A DNA stretch of 64,000 nucleotides. Source: Cinclus cinclus (lineage: Eukaryota > Chordata > Aves > Passeriformes > Cinclidae). The notes beneath the pieces were generated by a model, which worked only from the letters and a program-made list of their open reading frames with translations, did no database searches and was not told the origin of the DNA. This document shows, one piece after another, positions 21,660-34,975 of this stretch; position 1 is the stretch's first letter, and each line of letters begins with the position of its first letter. The position numbers and the translations under genes were made by a program. The DNA lies in contig NC_085046.1 in NCBI RefSeq assembly GCF_963662255.1, positions 53,848,570 to 53,912,569 of the forward strand, given 5' to 3'.

Positions 21660-23910
21660 GAGTAGATGTAGGAGTAAAGAATCAATGTTAGGAGTTGGAA
21701 ATTGTTTTTAGAAGTAGGAAATAAATGGTAGAGTTAGGAAATCAATTGTAGAAGTAGGAAATAAATTGTTGTTTCTCTGACACAGTCTGAGAGTGTGGCT
21801 TTCTCGGCCTTCTCCTGTTGCCTTTTCCCTCTGCCCTCAAATGCCAATGTGGGCGGCAACTGGGAGGGGAGGGGATAGGAACATTGTAGCCACAGGGGCC
21901 CAGAGGAGCCCTGGCAGGGGCCTGTGCCCAGTGCTACAGGAAGACAAGAAGCAGCCCCCAGGCCAAGCTTGGGACCCAGCCTGGGAGTCTGGAAAGCTTC
22001 CTGCTCTCAACTGCAGGGCAGGACAGGCCATCTTCATGGGGCATGAGCTGCAGGCAGCAAGCGAGCTAAAAGGGACAGAAGGAGCCCTCAGCTGGGGTCA
22101 CAGTCAGTGCTGCAGAGGAAAGCAAAACTTCTCGGGATCCAGAGCCAATGTGGCCTGAGGGAAAGTTCCTTCTTGACCCCAGGGCTACTGATTGGCCGTG
22201 TTGAAAAGGGGCTCTGGAATGAAGGCAGCCAGTGGAAACACCGGTCGCCTTGGAGAACCACATGCCATCCTGCCTGTTCAGCAGAGTCAGTTGCACAGGG
22301 CAACCCAGGGTCTGCCAGGCCAAGTGCCAGTGGCACAATAGGTAGAGTCTGCAAGGATGCTCCAGGAAGACCCTGATGCAAAGAGATGGAGAGATGCTTC
22401 GTTGGTGTGGCTAGCTTTTAGCTGTCAGAATAAACCAAAACTCTTGTAGGGATCTTCAGAAGATCCCGCCCTTCAAAATGACAATGGCCTGCACCGAGAG
22501 AGGGGCCGGCTTCCAGTTTGATGCCGCCCTGAGCACTGAAGGGGATGAGTGGAGGGAAAGAGCCAAGAGGAAGGATGGATTTGAACAAATCCACAGGATT
22601 CCTGCCAAGCCATTGAAGCCTAAGTGCAGATGTATCATTGGCCAAGGAAATGAGTGACTTGAGATGGCAAGAAGTCAGATGTGTACAGGCGAGAAACGCA
22701 AGCCCTCTATTTAAGGAGGGTTCCAAACAATCAAGAGAGCTTTTGTCACGTGGATCACCGAGGGTTGTGTGTCTGTCTCCAGCCAGGACCGCGGTTACTG
22801 TTCTACTCAACGACAGCAGAGATTTTCTCCCCGTTTTGGACCGTTTTTGGTTTGCCCAAAAGGGTGCTTGATGCTTCTTTTTCAGTTCTCTCTCCATCGT
22901 CAACTTGATGTTTCAATGGGATGAGGAGAGCAACAGCGGGTTGCAAGGGTCACTGAGCTAAGGACCACAGCATCGTGCCCGTCAACAGCGATCCAATGGG
23001 GCTGTGGAGAAGAAAAGAAATGGGAATTGAAAAGCAACCTGGCAAGAAGTTGATGCGGAGACTGGCAGGAGATGTCAGCATGTGCTCGCCTGTCCGAGTG
23101 GCGCAGGCGAGCAGCACTGAGAATAGAGAAGAAGGGCTGTCATGTCACGGGATTTAAAGCAGCCAAGCCACGTGCCTGATGTTCACAGATGCCTCCCGTG
23201 CCAAAAGTGGGAAACTAGCAGGTAATGTGCTTCTAGAGGAGAAATGCTGGGACTGAGGTGGCCAAATGATTATAAAATCCGAGGCAAGAAAGAGGGAATG
23301 ATGGCATGGCCCACGTAGCCCATGTTTTCTCCTGAGGCCGTGGACTTGCAGGGGCTAAAGGCCCGCTCTGGCAGATTTGGAAGGCAGTCAAGGCAGCCAG
23401 ACGAGAGCAGTGACATCAGCGTGACATCAGCGGCCCACAAACCGCATGGGTGGCAACCTCAGTGAGCAAAGCATTGTGACCTCACATCCCTCACTGCTTA
23501 TGTTTGGGCACAGACAGAGCTGGGCTCAGACCGGCTCGCGCCTGGACTCCTGGCAAGCGTGCCTGCGAGGACTGGAAGCCCGCGAGGTCCTTGGGAGCTG
23601 CTGTGGGCAAGTCTGGGTTGTGATTCCCACGCCTTTGCCTGTTTCCTTAGCCATACGTGGTTGAGGAAGCCAAGCAGTGTGAGCGGTGCTTGCGGCGGCA
23701 CAGGTGAGCGGTGCAGGAAAGGACTACGGGGTGGCCGTGGGCTGGGCGATGGTGTCTGGGGAGCTGTGAGTGTGTGGTGTCCTTCTTGAGGGGCCTGGGC
23801 GCTCCTTTGAGCCGCCCATCTCCCTGGGACAGCAAGTGACCTGTTTTGCAGCGTGTCACACCAGCAGGAGGGAGCAGCTGCTGTGCCCAGCTCTGCTGCA
23901 AGCCACAAGC

Positions 23911-24743
23911 ATGGCCACGGAGACAGACTGGAACTGCCCCATCTGCCGTGACGGTCCCGGTGAAAAGGCTTCTGTAACTCCGTGCGTCCACCAGTTCTGC
24001 CTGGGCTGCATTGTGCGCTGGGTCAAGACCAAGCCATTGTGCCCCCTGTGCAGGCAGCCTATCAAGAGCATCGTTTACTCTGTTCGGTCGGAGGAAGACT
24101 TTCTGGAGATAGCTCTCCCAAGCTCCTCAGACTCATGGGCTGCTGGTCACCAGGATGAGCAGGGGGCTGCGGAGCGCATGCCCAGCACCTATGTAGCTGG
24201 CTTCCCAGCTGAGCTCTGGGCTGGCATTTTCCAGGACTGCTCAGAAATCCTGGAGCCCCTGCTGCCCTGGCTGAACCAGGAGCTTTCGCAGCTGCTCAGG
24301 ACCCACTGGTGGGAGGTGGCTCTGGCACAGAGTGTGGTCGTAGCCAATTTGTGCTACTATGGGCTGAGGCAGGAGGCCTTGGTCCAGGAGCTGCAAGCCC
24401 TGCTGCAGGAGCAGACGGTGGCATTTGTGCGCCGGCTCATTGACACTGCTGCTGACAGGTGCAGTGATGAGATCCTGCGGCGGATGAACCTCCTGAACTC
24501 CCATGCTCAGGAGGAAGAGGAGCAGGAGCAGGAGCAGGAGGAAGAGGAGGAGGGTCCCAAAGGCATCACTGCCTCCCTCCAGGGGACTCTCACCCCCATG
24601 GTGGCCTCCTCCCACAGCCCTATGGTCTCCAATGTGGAAGCAGACACTGGAACATTGGAAGCCACACTGCGTGAGGGGCCCAGCCGCTCTCCATCCATGC
24701 CCGTCCATGCAGAGCGGGAGCAGCCCCAGGACGAGCCTGGCGA

Positions 24744-24809
<66 letters not shown>

Positions 24810-24996
24810 AGGCCCCTCTGCCCAAGGCTGCAGCCGCAGCCCTCGTGCTCCTGGCCGGGACACGGACAGCGTGCCCAAGGAGCGCCGGCGCCCCACAAAG
24901 AGGAAGGCCTCTAGACCTCAGGACTCTGCCCAGCCCCCAAAAAGGCCGTCCCGCCAGTGCAAGCCCAAGCCAAGGCCCCTTGATTGTAGGAAGTAG
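23911..24996 (+). CDS. Topors-like RING-finger protein, copy 8 (361 aa)
   Basis: Poly-Ala 20 (24745-24804), Ala163, Gly218, RRR cluster, DSA. The protein is identical to copy 9, but the DNA differs at silent sites: Thr23 is ACT here and ACA in copy 9, and codon 251 is GCCACA here where others read GCCACG. It combines the Ala163 allele of copies 5-11 with a long alanine tract like copies 1-4. Confidence 0.84.
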
Positions 24997-27247
24997 GAGT
25001 AGATGTAGGAGTAAAGAATCAATGTTAGGAGTTGGAAATTGTTTTTAGAAGTAGGAAATAAATGGTAGAGTTAGGAAATCAATTGTAGAAGTAGGAAATA
25101 AATTGTTGTTTCTCTGACACAGTCTGAGAGTGTGGCTTTCTCGGCCTTCTCCTGTTGCCTTTTCCCTCTGCCCTCAAATGCCAATGTGGGCGGCAACTGG
25201 GAGGGGAGGGGATAGGAACATTGTAGCCACAGGGGCCCAGAGGAGCCCTGGCAGGGGCCTGTGCCCAGTGCTACAGGAAGACAAGAAGCAGCCCCCAGGC
25301 CAAGCTTGGGACCCAGCCTGGGAGTCTGGAAAGCTTCCTGCTCTCAACTGCAGGGCAGGACAGGCCATCTTCATGGGGCATGAGCTGCAGGCAGCAAGCG
25401 AGCTAAAAGGGACAGAAGGAGCCCTCAGCTGGGGTCACAGTCAGTGCTGCAGAGGAAAGCAAAACTTCTCGGGATCCAGAGCCAATGTGGCCTGAGGGAA
25501 AGTTCCTTCTTGACCCCAGGGCTACTGATTGGCCGTGTTGAAAAGGGGCTCTGGAATGAAGGCAGCCAGTGGAAACACCGGTCGCCTTGGAGAACCACAT
25601 GCCATCCTGCCTGTTCAGCAGAGTCAGCTGCACAGGACAACCCAGGGTCTGCCCGGCCAAGTGCCAGTGGCACAATAGGTAGAGTCTGCAAGGATGCTCC
25701 AGGAAGTCCCTGATGCAAAGAGATGGAGAGATGCTTCGTTGGTGTGGCTAGCTTTTAGCTGTCAGAATAAACCAAAACTCTTGTAGGGATCTTCAGAAGA
25801 TCCCGCCCTTCAAAATGACAATGGCCTGCACCGAGAGAGGGGCCAGCTTCCAGTCTGATGCCACCCTGAGCACTGAAGGGGATGAGTGGAGGGAAAGAGC
25901 CAAGAGGAAGGATGGATTTGAACAAATCCACAGGATTCCTGCCAAGCCATTGAAGCCTAAGTGCAGATGTATCCTTGGCCAAGGAAATGAGTGACTTGAG
26001 ATGGCAACAAGTCAGATGTGTACAGGCGAGAAACGCAAGCCCTCTATTTAAGGAGGGTTCCGAACAATCAAGAGAGCTTTTGTCACGTGGATCACCGAGG
26101 GTTGTGTGTCTGTCTCCAGCCAGGACCGCGGTTACCGTTCTACTCAACGACAGCAGAGATTTTCTCCCCGTTTTGGACCGTTTTTGGTTTGCCCAAAAGG
26201 GTGCTTGATGCTTCTTTTTCAGTTCTCTCTCCATCGTCAACTTGATGTTTCAATGGGATGAGGAGAGCAACAGCGGGTTGCAAGGGTCACTGAGCTAAGG
26301 ACCACAGCATCGTGCCCGTCAACAGCGATCCAATGGGGCTGTGGAGAAGAAAAGAAATGGGAATTGAAAAGCAACCTGGCAAGAAGTTGATGCGGAGACT
26401 GGCAGGAGATGTCAGCATGTGCTCGCCTGTCCGAGTGGCGCAGGCGAGCAGCACTGAGAATAGAGAAGAAGGGCTGTCATGTCACGGGATTTAAAGCAGC
26501 CAAGCCACGTGCCTGATGTTCACAGAAGCCTCCCGTGCCAAAAGTGGGAAACTAGCAGGTAATGTGCTTCTAGAGGAGAAATGCTGGGACTGAGGTGGCC
26601 AAATGATTATAAAATCCGAGGCAAGAAAGAGGGAATGATGGCATGGCCCACGTAGCCCATGTTTTCTCCTGAGGCCGTGTACTTGCAGGGGCTAAAGGCC
26701 CGCTCTGGCAGATTTGGAAGGCAGTCAAGGCAGCCAGACGAGAGCAGTGACATCAGCGTGACATCAGCGGCCCACAAACCGCATGGGTGGCAACCTCAGT
26801 GAGCAAAGCATTGTGACCTCACATCCCTCACTGCTTATGTTTGGGCACAGACAGAGCTGGGCTCAGACCGGCTCGCGCCTGGACTCCTGGCAAGCGTGCC
26901 TGCGAGGACTGGAAGCCCGCGAGGTCCTTGGGAGCTGCTGTGGGCAAGTCTGGGTTGTGATTCCCACGCCTTTGCCTGTTTCCTTAGCCATACGTGGTTG
27001 AGGAAGCCAAGCAGTGTGAGCGGTGCTTGCGGCGGCACAGGTGAGCGGTGCAGGAAAGGACTACGGGGTGGCCGTGGGCTGGGCGATGGTGTCTGGGGAG
27101 CTGTGAGTGTGTGGTGTCCTTCTTGAGGGGCCTGGGCGCTCCTTTGAGCCGCCCATCTCCCTGGGACAGCAAGTGACCTGTTTTGCAGCGTGTCACACCA
27201 GCAGGAGGGAGCAGCTGCTGTGCCCAGCTCTGCTGCAAGCCACAAGC

Positions 27248-28080
27248 ATGGCCACGGAGACAGACTGGAACTGCCCCATCTGCCGTGACGGTCCCGGTGA
27301 AAAGGCTTCTGTAACACCGTGCGTCCACCAGTTCTGCCTGGGCTGCATTGTGCGCTGGGTCAAGACCAAGCCATTGTGCCCCCTGTGCAGGCAGCCTATC
27401 AAGAGCATCGTTTACTCTGTTCGGTCGGAGGAAGACTTTCTGGAGATAGCTCTCCCAAGCTCCTCAGACTCATGGGCTGCTGGTCACCAGGATGAGCAGG
27501 GGGCTGCGGAGCGCATGCCCAGCACCTATGTAGCTGGCTTCCCAGCTGAGCTCTGGGCTGGCATTTTCCAGGACTGCTCAGAAATCCTGGAGCCCCTGCT
27601 GCCCTGGCTGAACCAGGAGCTTTCGCAGCTGCTCAGGACCCACTGGTGGGAGGTGGCTCTGGCACAGAGTGTGGTCGTAGCCAATTTGTGCTACTATGGG
27701 CTGAGGCAGGAGGCCTTGGTCCAGGAGCTGCAAGCCCTGCTGCAGGAGCAGACGGTGGCATTTGTGCGCCGGCTCATTGACACTGCTGCTGACAGGTGCA
27801 GTGATGAGATCCTGCGGCGGATGAACCTCCTGAACTCCCATGCTCAGGAGGAAGAGGAGCAGGAGCAGGAGCAGGAGGAAGAGGAGGAGGGTCCCAAAGG
27901 CATCACTGCCTCCCTCCAGGGGACTCTCACCCCCATGGTGGCCTCCTCCCACAGCCCTATGGTCTCCAATGTGGAAGCAGACACTGGAACATTGGAAGCC
28001 ACGCTGCGTGAGGGGCCCAGCCGCTCTCCATCCATGCCCGTCCATGCAGAGCGGGAGCAGCCCCAGGACGAGCCTGGCGA

Positions 28081-28146
<66 letters not shown>

Positions 28147-28333
28147 AGGCCCCTCTGCCCAAGGCTGCAGCCGCAGCCCTCGTGCTCCTGGCCGGGACAC
28201 GGACAGCGTGCCCAAGGAGCGCCGGCGCCCCACAAAGAGGAAGGCCTCTAGACCTCAGGACTCTGCCCAGCCCCCAAAAAGGCCATCCCGCCAGTGCAAG
28301 CCCAAGCCAAGGCCCCTTGATTGTAGGAAGTAG
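27248..28333 (+). CDS. Topors-like RING-finger protein, copy 9 (361 aa)
   Basis: The protein is identical to copy 8, with 20 alanines (28082-28141), and both units are 3337 bp. The silent CCATCC form near the 3' end links this end of the gene to copies 6, 7 and 11 instead. The spacer after it (CCACCC, CCCGGCC, CTTGG) matches units 4 and 8. The gene is a visible patchwork. Confidence 0.84.
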
Positions 28334-30584
28334 GAGTAGATGTAGGAGTAAAGAATCAATGTTAGGAGTTGGAAATTGTTTTTAGAAGTAGGAAATAAAT
28401 GGTAGAGTTAGGAAATCAATTGTAGAAGTAGGAAATAAATTGTTGTTTCTCTGACACAGTCTGAGAGTGTGGCTTTCTCGGCCTTCTCCTGTTGCCTTTT
28501 CCCTCTGCCCTCAAATGCCAATGTGGGCGGCAACTGGGAGGGGAGGGGATAGGAACATTGTAGCCACAGGGGCCCAGAGGAGCCCTGGCAGGGGCCTGTG
28601 CCCAGTGCTACAGGAAGACAAGAAGCAGCCCCCAGGCCAAGCTTGGGACCCAGCCTGGGAGTCTGGAAAGCTTCCTGCTCTCAACTGCAGGGCAGGACAG
28701 GCCATCTTCATGGGGCATGAGCTGCAGGCAGCAAGCGAGCTAAAAGGGACAGAAGGAGCCCTCAGCTGGGGTCACAGTCAGTGCTGCAGAGGAAAGCAAA
28801 ACTTCTCGGGATCCAGAGCCAATGTGGCCTGAGGGAAAGTTCCTTCTTGACCCCAGGGCTACTGATTGGCCGTGTTGAAAAGGGGCTCTGGAATGAAGGC
28901 AGCCAGTGGAAACACCGGTCGCCTTGGAGAACCACATGCCATCCTGCCTGTTCAGCAGAGTCAGCTGCACAGGACAACCCAGGGTCTGCCCGGCCAAGTG
29001 CCAGTGGCACAATAGGTAGAGTCTGCAAGGATGCTCCAGGAAGTCCCTGATGCAAAGAGATGGAGAGATGCTTCGTTGGTGTGGCTAGCTTTTAGCTGTC
29101 AGAATAAACCAAAACTCTTGTAGGGATCTTCAGAAGATCCCGCCCTTCAAAATGACAATGGCCTGCACCGAGAGAGGGGCCAGCTTCCAGTCTGATGCCA
29201 CCCTGAGCACTGAAGGGGATGAGTGGAGGGAAAGAGCCAAGAGGAAGGATGGATTTGAACAAATCCACAGGATTCCTGCCAAGCCATTGAAGCCTAAGTG
29301 CAGATGTATCCTTGGCCAAGGAAATGAGTGACTTGAGATGGCAACAAGTCAGATGTGTACAGGCGAGAAACGCAAGCCCTCTATTTAAGGAGGGTTCCGA
29401 ACAATCAAGAGAGCTTTTGTCACGTGGATCACCGAGGGTTGTGTGTCTGTCTCCAGCCAGGACCGCGGTTACCGTTCTACTCAACGACAGCAGAGATTTT
29501 CTCCCCGTTTTGGACCGTTTTTGGTTTGCCCAAAAGGGTGCTTGATGCTTCTTTTTCAGTTCTCTCTCCATCGTCAACTTGATGTTTCAATGGGATGAGG
29601 AGAGCAACAGCGGGTTGCAAGGGTCACTGAGCTAAGGACCACAGCATCGTGCCCGTCAACAGCGATCCAATGGGGCTGTGGAGAAGAAAAGAAATGGGAA
29701 TTGAAAAGCAACCTGGCAAGAAGTTGATGCGGAGACTGGCAGGAGATGTCAGCATGTGCTCGCCTGTCCGAGTGGCGCAGGCGAGCAGCACTGAGAATAG
29801 AGAAGAAGGGCTGTCATGTCACGGGATTTAAAGCAGCCAAGCCACGTGCCTGATGTTCACAGAAGCCTCCCGTGCCAAAAGTGGGAAACTAGCAGGTAAT
29901 GTGCTTCTAGAGGAGAAATGCTGGGACTGAGGTGGCCAAATGATTATAAAATCCGAGGCAAGAAAGAGGGAATGATGGCATGGCCCACGTAGCCCATGTT
30001 TTCTCCTGAGGCCGTGTACTTGCAGGGGCTAAAGGCCCGCTCTGGCAGATTTGGAAGGCAGTCAAGGCAGCCAGACGAGAGCAGTGACATCAGCGTGACA
30101 TCAGCGGCCCACAAACCGCATGGGTGGCAACCTCAGTGAGCAAAGCATTGTGACCTCACATCCCTCACTGCTTATGTTTGGGCACAGACAGAGCTGGGCT
30201 CAGACCGGCTCGCGCCTGGACTCCTGGCAAGCGTGCCTGCGAGGACTGGAAGCCCGCGAGGTCCTTGGGAGCTGCTGTGGGCAAGTCTGGGTTGTGATTC
30301 CCACGCCTTTGCCTGTTTCCTTAGCCATACGTGGTTGAGGAAGCCAAGCAGTGTGAGCGGTGCTTGCGGCGGCACAGGTGAGCGGTGCAGGAAAGGACTA
30401 CGGGGTGGCCGTGGGCTGGGCGATGGTGTCTGGGGAGCTGTGAGTGTGTGGTGTCCTTCTTGAGGGGCCTGGGCGCTCCTTTGAGCCGCCCATCTCCCTG
30501 GGACAGCAAGTGACCTGTTTTGCAGCGTGTCACACCAGCAGGAGGGAGCAGCTGCTGTGCCCAGCTCTGCTGCAAGCCACAAGC

Positions 30585-31423
30585 ATGGCCACGGAGACAG
30601 ACTGGAACTGCCCCATCTGCCGTGACGGTCCCGGTGAAAAGGCTTCTGTAACACCGTGCGTCCACCAGTTCTGCCTGGGCTGCATTGTGCGCTGGGTCAA
30701 GACCAAGCCATTGTGCCCCCTGTGCAGGCAGCCTATCAAGAGCATCGTTTACTCTGTTCGGTCGGAGGAAGACTTTCTGGAGATAGCTCTCCCAAGCTCC
30801 TCAGACTCATGGGCTGCTGGTCACCAGGATGAGCAGGGGGCTGCGGAGCGCATGCCCAGCACCTATGTAGCTGGCTTCCCAGCTGAGCTCTGGGCTGGCA
30901 TTTTCCAGGACTGCTCAGAAATCCTGGAGCCCCTGCTGCCCTGGCTGAACCAGGAGCTTTCGCAGCTGCTCAGGACCCACTGGTGGGAGGTGGCTCTGGC
31001 ACAGAGTGTGGTCGTAGCCAATTTGTGCTACTATGGGCTGAGGCAGGAGGCCTTGGTCCAGGAGCTGCAAGCCCTGCTGCAGGAGCAGACGGTGGCATTT
31101 GTGCGCCGGCTCATTGACACTGCTGCTGACAGGTGCAGTGATGAGATCCTGCGGCGGATGAACCTCCTGAACTCCCATGCTCAGGAGGAAGAGGAGCAGG
31201 AGCAGGAGCAGGAGCAGGAGGAAGAGGAGGAGGGTCCCAAAGGCATCACTGCCTCCCTCCAGGGGACTCTCACCCCCATGGTGGCCTCCTCCCACAGCCC
31301 TATGGTCTCCAATGTGGAAGCAGACACTGGAACATTGGAAGCCACGCTGCGTGAGGGGCCCAGCCGCTCTCCATCCATGCCCGTCCATGCAGAGCGGGAG
31401 CAGCCCCAGGACGAGCCTGGCGA

Positions 31424-31474
<51 letters not shown>

Positions 31475-31661
31475 AGGCCCCTCTGCCCAAGGCTGCAGCC
31501 GCAGCCCTCGTGCTCCTGGCCGGGACACGGACAGCGTGCCCAAGGAGCGCCGGCGCCCCACAAAGAGGAAGGCCTCTAGACCTCAGGACTCTCCCCAGCC
31601 CCCAAAAAGGCCGTCCCGCCAGCGCAAGCCCAAGCCAAGGCCCCTTGATTGTAGGAAGTAG
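30585..31661 (+). CDS. Topors-like RING-finger protein, copy 10 (358 aa)
   Basis: It shares with copy 5 the extra Gln-Glu pair in the acidic tract and the CAGG duplication in the spacer (about 31961-31968), but its poly-Ala is 15 (31425-31469). It alone has Arg instead of Cys in the tail motif SRQCKPK (TGC to CGC), which adds a positive charge. Ala163 and DSP are present. Confidence 0.84.
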
Positions 31662-33916
31662 GAGTAGGTGTAGGAGTAAAGAATCAATGTTAGGAGTTGG
31701 AAATTGTTTTTAGAAGTAGGAAATAAATGGTAGAGTTAGGGAATCAATTGTAGAAGTAGGAAATAAATTGTTGTTTCTCTGACACAGTCTCAGAGTGTGG
31801 CTTTCTCGGCCTTCTCGTGTTGCCTTTTCCCTCTGCCCTCAAATGCCAATGTGGGCGGCAACTGGGAGGGGAAGGGATAGGAACATTGTAGCCACAGGGG
31901 CCCAGAGGAGCCCTGGCAGGGGCCTGTGCCCAGTGCTACAGGAAGACAAGAAGCAGCCCCCAGGCAGGCCAAGCTTGGGACCCAGCCTGGGAGTCTGGAA
32001 AGCTTCCTGCTCTCAACTGCAGGGCAGGACAGGCCATCTTCATGGGGCATGAGCTGCAGGCAGCAAGCGAGCTAAAAGGGACAGAAGGAGCCCTCAGCTG
32101 GGGTCACAGTCAGTGCTGCAGAGGAAAGCAAAACTTCTCGGGATCCAGAGCCAATGTGGCCTGAGGGAAAGTTCCTTCTTGACCCCAGGGCTACTGATTG
32201 GCCGTGTTGAAAAGGGGCTCTGGAATGAAGGCAGCCAGTGGAAACACCGGTCGCCTTGGAGAACCACATGCCATCCTGCCTGTTCAGCAGAGTCAGCTGC
32301 ACAGGACAACCCAGGGTCTGCCAGGCCAAGTGCCAGTGGCACAATAGGTAGAGTCTGCAAGGATGCTCCAGGAAGTCCCTGATGCAAAGAGATGGAGAGA
32401 TGCTTCGTTGGTGTGGCTAGCTTTTAGCTGTCAGAATAAACCAAAACTCTTGTAGGGATCTTCAGAAGATCCCGCCCTTCAAAATGACAATGGCCTGCAC
32501 CGAGAGAGGGGCCAGCTTCCAGTCTGATGCCGCCCTGAGCACTGAAGGGGATGAGTGGAGGGAAAGAGCCAAGAGGAAGGATGGATTTGAACAAATCCAC
32601 AGGATTCCTGCCAAGCCATTGAAGCCTAAGTGCAGATGTATCATTGGCCAAGGAAATGAGTGACTTGAGATGGCAAGAAGTCAGATGTGTACAGGCGAGA
32701 AACGCAAGCCCTCTATTTAAGGAGGGTTCCGAACAATCAAGAGAGCTTTGGTCACGTGGATCACCGAGGGTTGTGTGTCTGTCTCCAGCCAGGACCGCGG
32801 TTACCGTTCTACTCAACGACAGCAGAGATTTTCTCCCCGTTTTGGACCGTTTTTGGTTTGCCCAAAAGGGTGCTTGATGCTTCTTTTTCAGTTCTCTCTC
32901 CATCGTCAACTTGATGTTTCAATGGGATGAGGAGAGCAACAGCGGGTTGCAAGGGTCACTGAGCTAAGGACCACACCATCGTGCCCGTCAACAGCGATCC
33001 AATGGGGCTGTGGAGAAGAAAAGAAATGGGAATTGAAAAGCAACCTGGCAAGAAGTTGATGCGGAGACTGGCAGGAGATGTCAGCATGTGCTCGCCTGTC
33101 CGAGTGGCGCAGGCGAGCAGCACTGAGAATAGAGAAGAAGGGCTGTCATGTCACGGGATTTAAAGCAGCCAAGCCACGTGCCTGATGTTCACAGAAGCCT
33201 CCCGTGCCAAAAGTGGGAAACTAGCAGGTAATGTGCTTCTAGAGGAGAAATGCTGGGACTGAGGTGGCCAAATGATTATAAAATCCAAGGCAAGAAAGAG
33301 GGAATGATGGCATGGCCCACGTACCCCATGTTTTCTCCTGAGGCCGTGGACTTGCAGGGGCTAAAGGCCCGCTCTGGCAGATTTGGAAGGCAGTCAAGGC
33401 AGCCAGACGAGAGCAGTGACATCAGCGTGACATCAGCGGCCCACAAACCGCATGGGTGGCAACCTCAGTGAGCAAAGCATTGTGACCTCACATCCCTCAC
33501 TGCTTATGTTTGGGCACAGACAGAGCTGGGCTCAGACCGGCTCGCGCCTGGACTCCTGGCAAGCGTGCCTGCGAGGACTGGAAGCCCGCGAGGTCCTTGG
33601 GAGCTGCTGTGGGCAAGTCTGGGTTGTGATTCCCACGCCTTTGCCTGTTTCCTTAGCCATACGTGGTTGAGGAAGCCAAGCAGTGTGAGCGGTGCTTGCG
33701 GCGGCACAGGTGAGCGGTGCAGGAAAGGACTACGGGGTGGCCGTGGGCTGGGCGATGGTGTCTGGGGAGCTGTGAGTGTGTGGTGTCCTTCTTGAGGGGC
33801 CTGGGCGCTCCTTTGAGCCGCCCATCTCCCTGGGACAGCAAGTGACCTGTTTTGCAGCGTGTCACACCAGCAGGAGGGAGCAGCTGCTGTGCCCAGCTCT
33901 GCTGCAAGCCACAAGC

Positions 33917-34743
33917 ATGGCCACGGAGACAGACTGGAACTGCCCCATCTGCCGTGACGGTCCCGGTGAAAAGGCTTCTGTAACACCGTGCGTCCACCAG
34001 TTCTGCCTGGGCTGCATTGTGCGCTGGGTCAAGACCAAGCCATTGTGCCCCCTGTGCAGGCAGCCTATCAAGAGCATCGTTTACTCTGTTCGGTCGGAGG
34101 AAGACTTTCTGGAGATAGCTCTCCCAAGCTCCTCAGACTCATGGGCTGCTGGTCACCAGGATGAGCAGGGGGCTGCGGAGCGCATGCCCAGCACCTATGT
34201 AGCTGGCTTCCCAGCTGAGCTCTGGGCTGGCATTTTCCAGGACTGCTCAGAAATCCTGGAGCCCCTGCTGCCCTGGCTGAACCAGGAGCTTTCGCAGCTG
34301 CTCAGGACCCACTGGTGGGAGGTGGCTCTGGCACAGAGTGTGGTCGTAGCCAATTTGTGCTACTATGGGCTGAGGCAGGAGGCCTTGGTCCAGGAGCTGC
34401 AAGCCCTGCTGCAGGAGCAGACGGTGGCATTTGTGCGCCGGCTCATTGACACTGCTGCTGACAGGTGCAGTGATGAGATCCTGCGGCGGATGAACCTCCT
34501 GAACTCCCATGCTCAGGAGGAAGAGGAGCAGGAGCAGGAGGAAGAGGAGGAGGGTCCCAAAGGCATCACTGCCTCCCTCCAGGGGACTCTCACCCCCATG
34601 GTGGCCTCCTCCCACAGCCCTATGGTCTCCAATGTGGAAGCAGACACTGGAACATTGGAAGCCACGCTGCGTGAGGGGCCCAGCCGCTCTCCATCCATGC
34701 CCGTCCATGCAGAGCGGGAGCAGCCCCAGGACGAGCCTGGCGA

Positions 34744-34788
<45 letters not shown>

Positions 34789-34975
34789 AGGCCCCTCTGC
34801 CCAAGGCTGCAGCCGCAGCCCTCGTGCTCCTGGCCGGGACACGGACAGCGTGCCCAAGGAGCGCCGGCGCCCCACAAAGAGGAAGGCCTCTAGACCTCAG
34901 GACTCTCCCCAGCCCCCAAAAAGGCCATCCCGCCAGTGCAAGCCCAAGCCAAGGCCCCTTGATTGTAGGAAGTAG
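33917..34975 (+). CDS. Topors-like RING-finger protein, copy 11 (352 aa)
   Basis: The acidic tract is one Gln-Glu pair shorter than in copy 1, as in copy 12. Poly-Ala is 13 (34745-34783). Last of the Ala163 run. DSP tail, RRR cluster. The spacer after it carries unique changes, including GTCGGC near 35821 and TGCTTGCCTGTCTGAG near 36400, the latter changing one side of a conserved hairpin to a G-T pair. Confidence 0.84.
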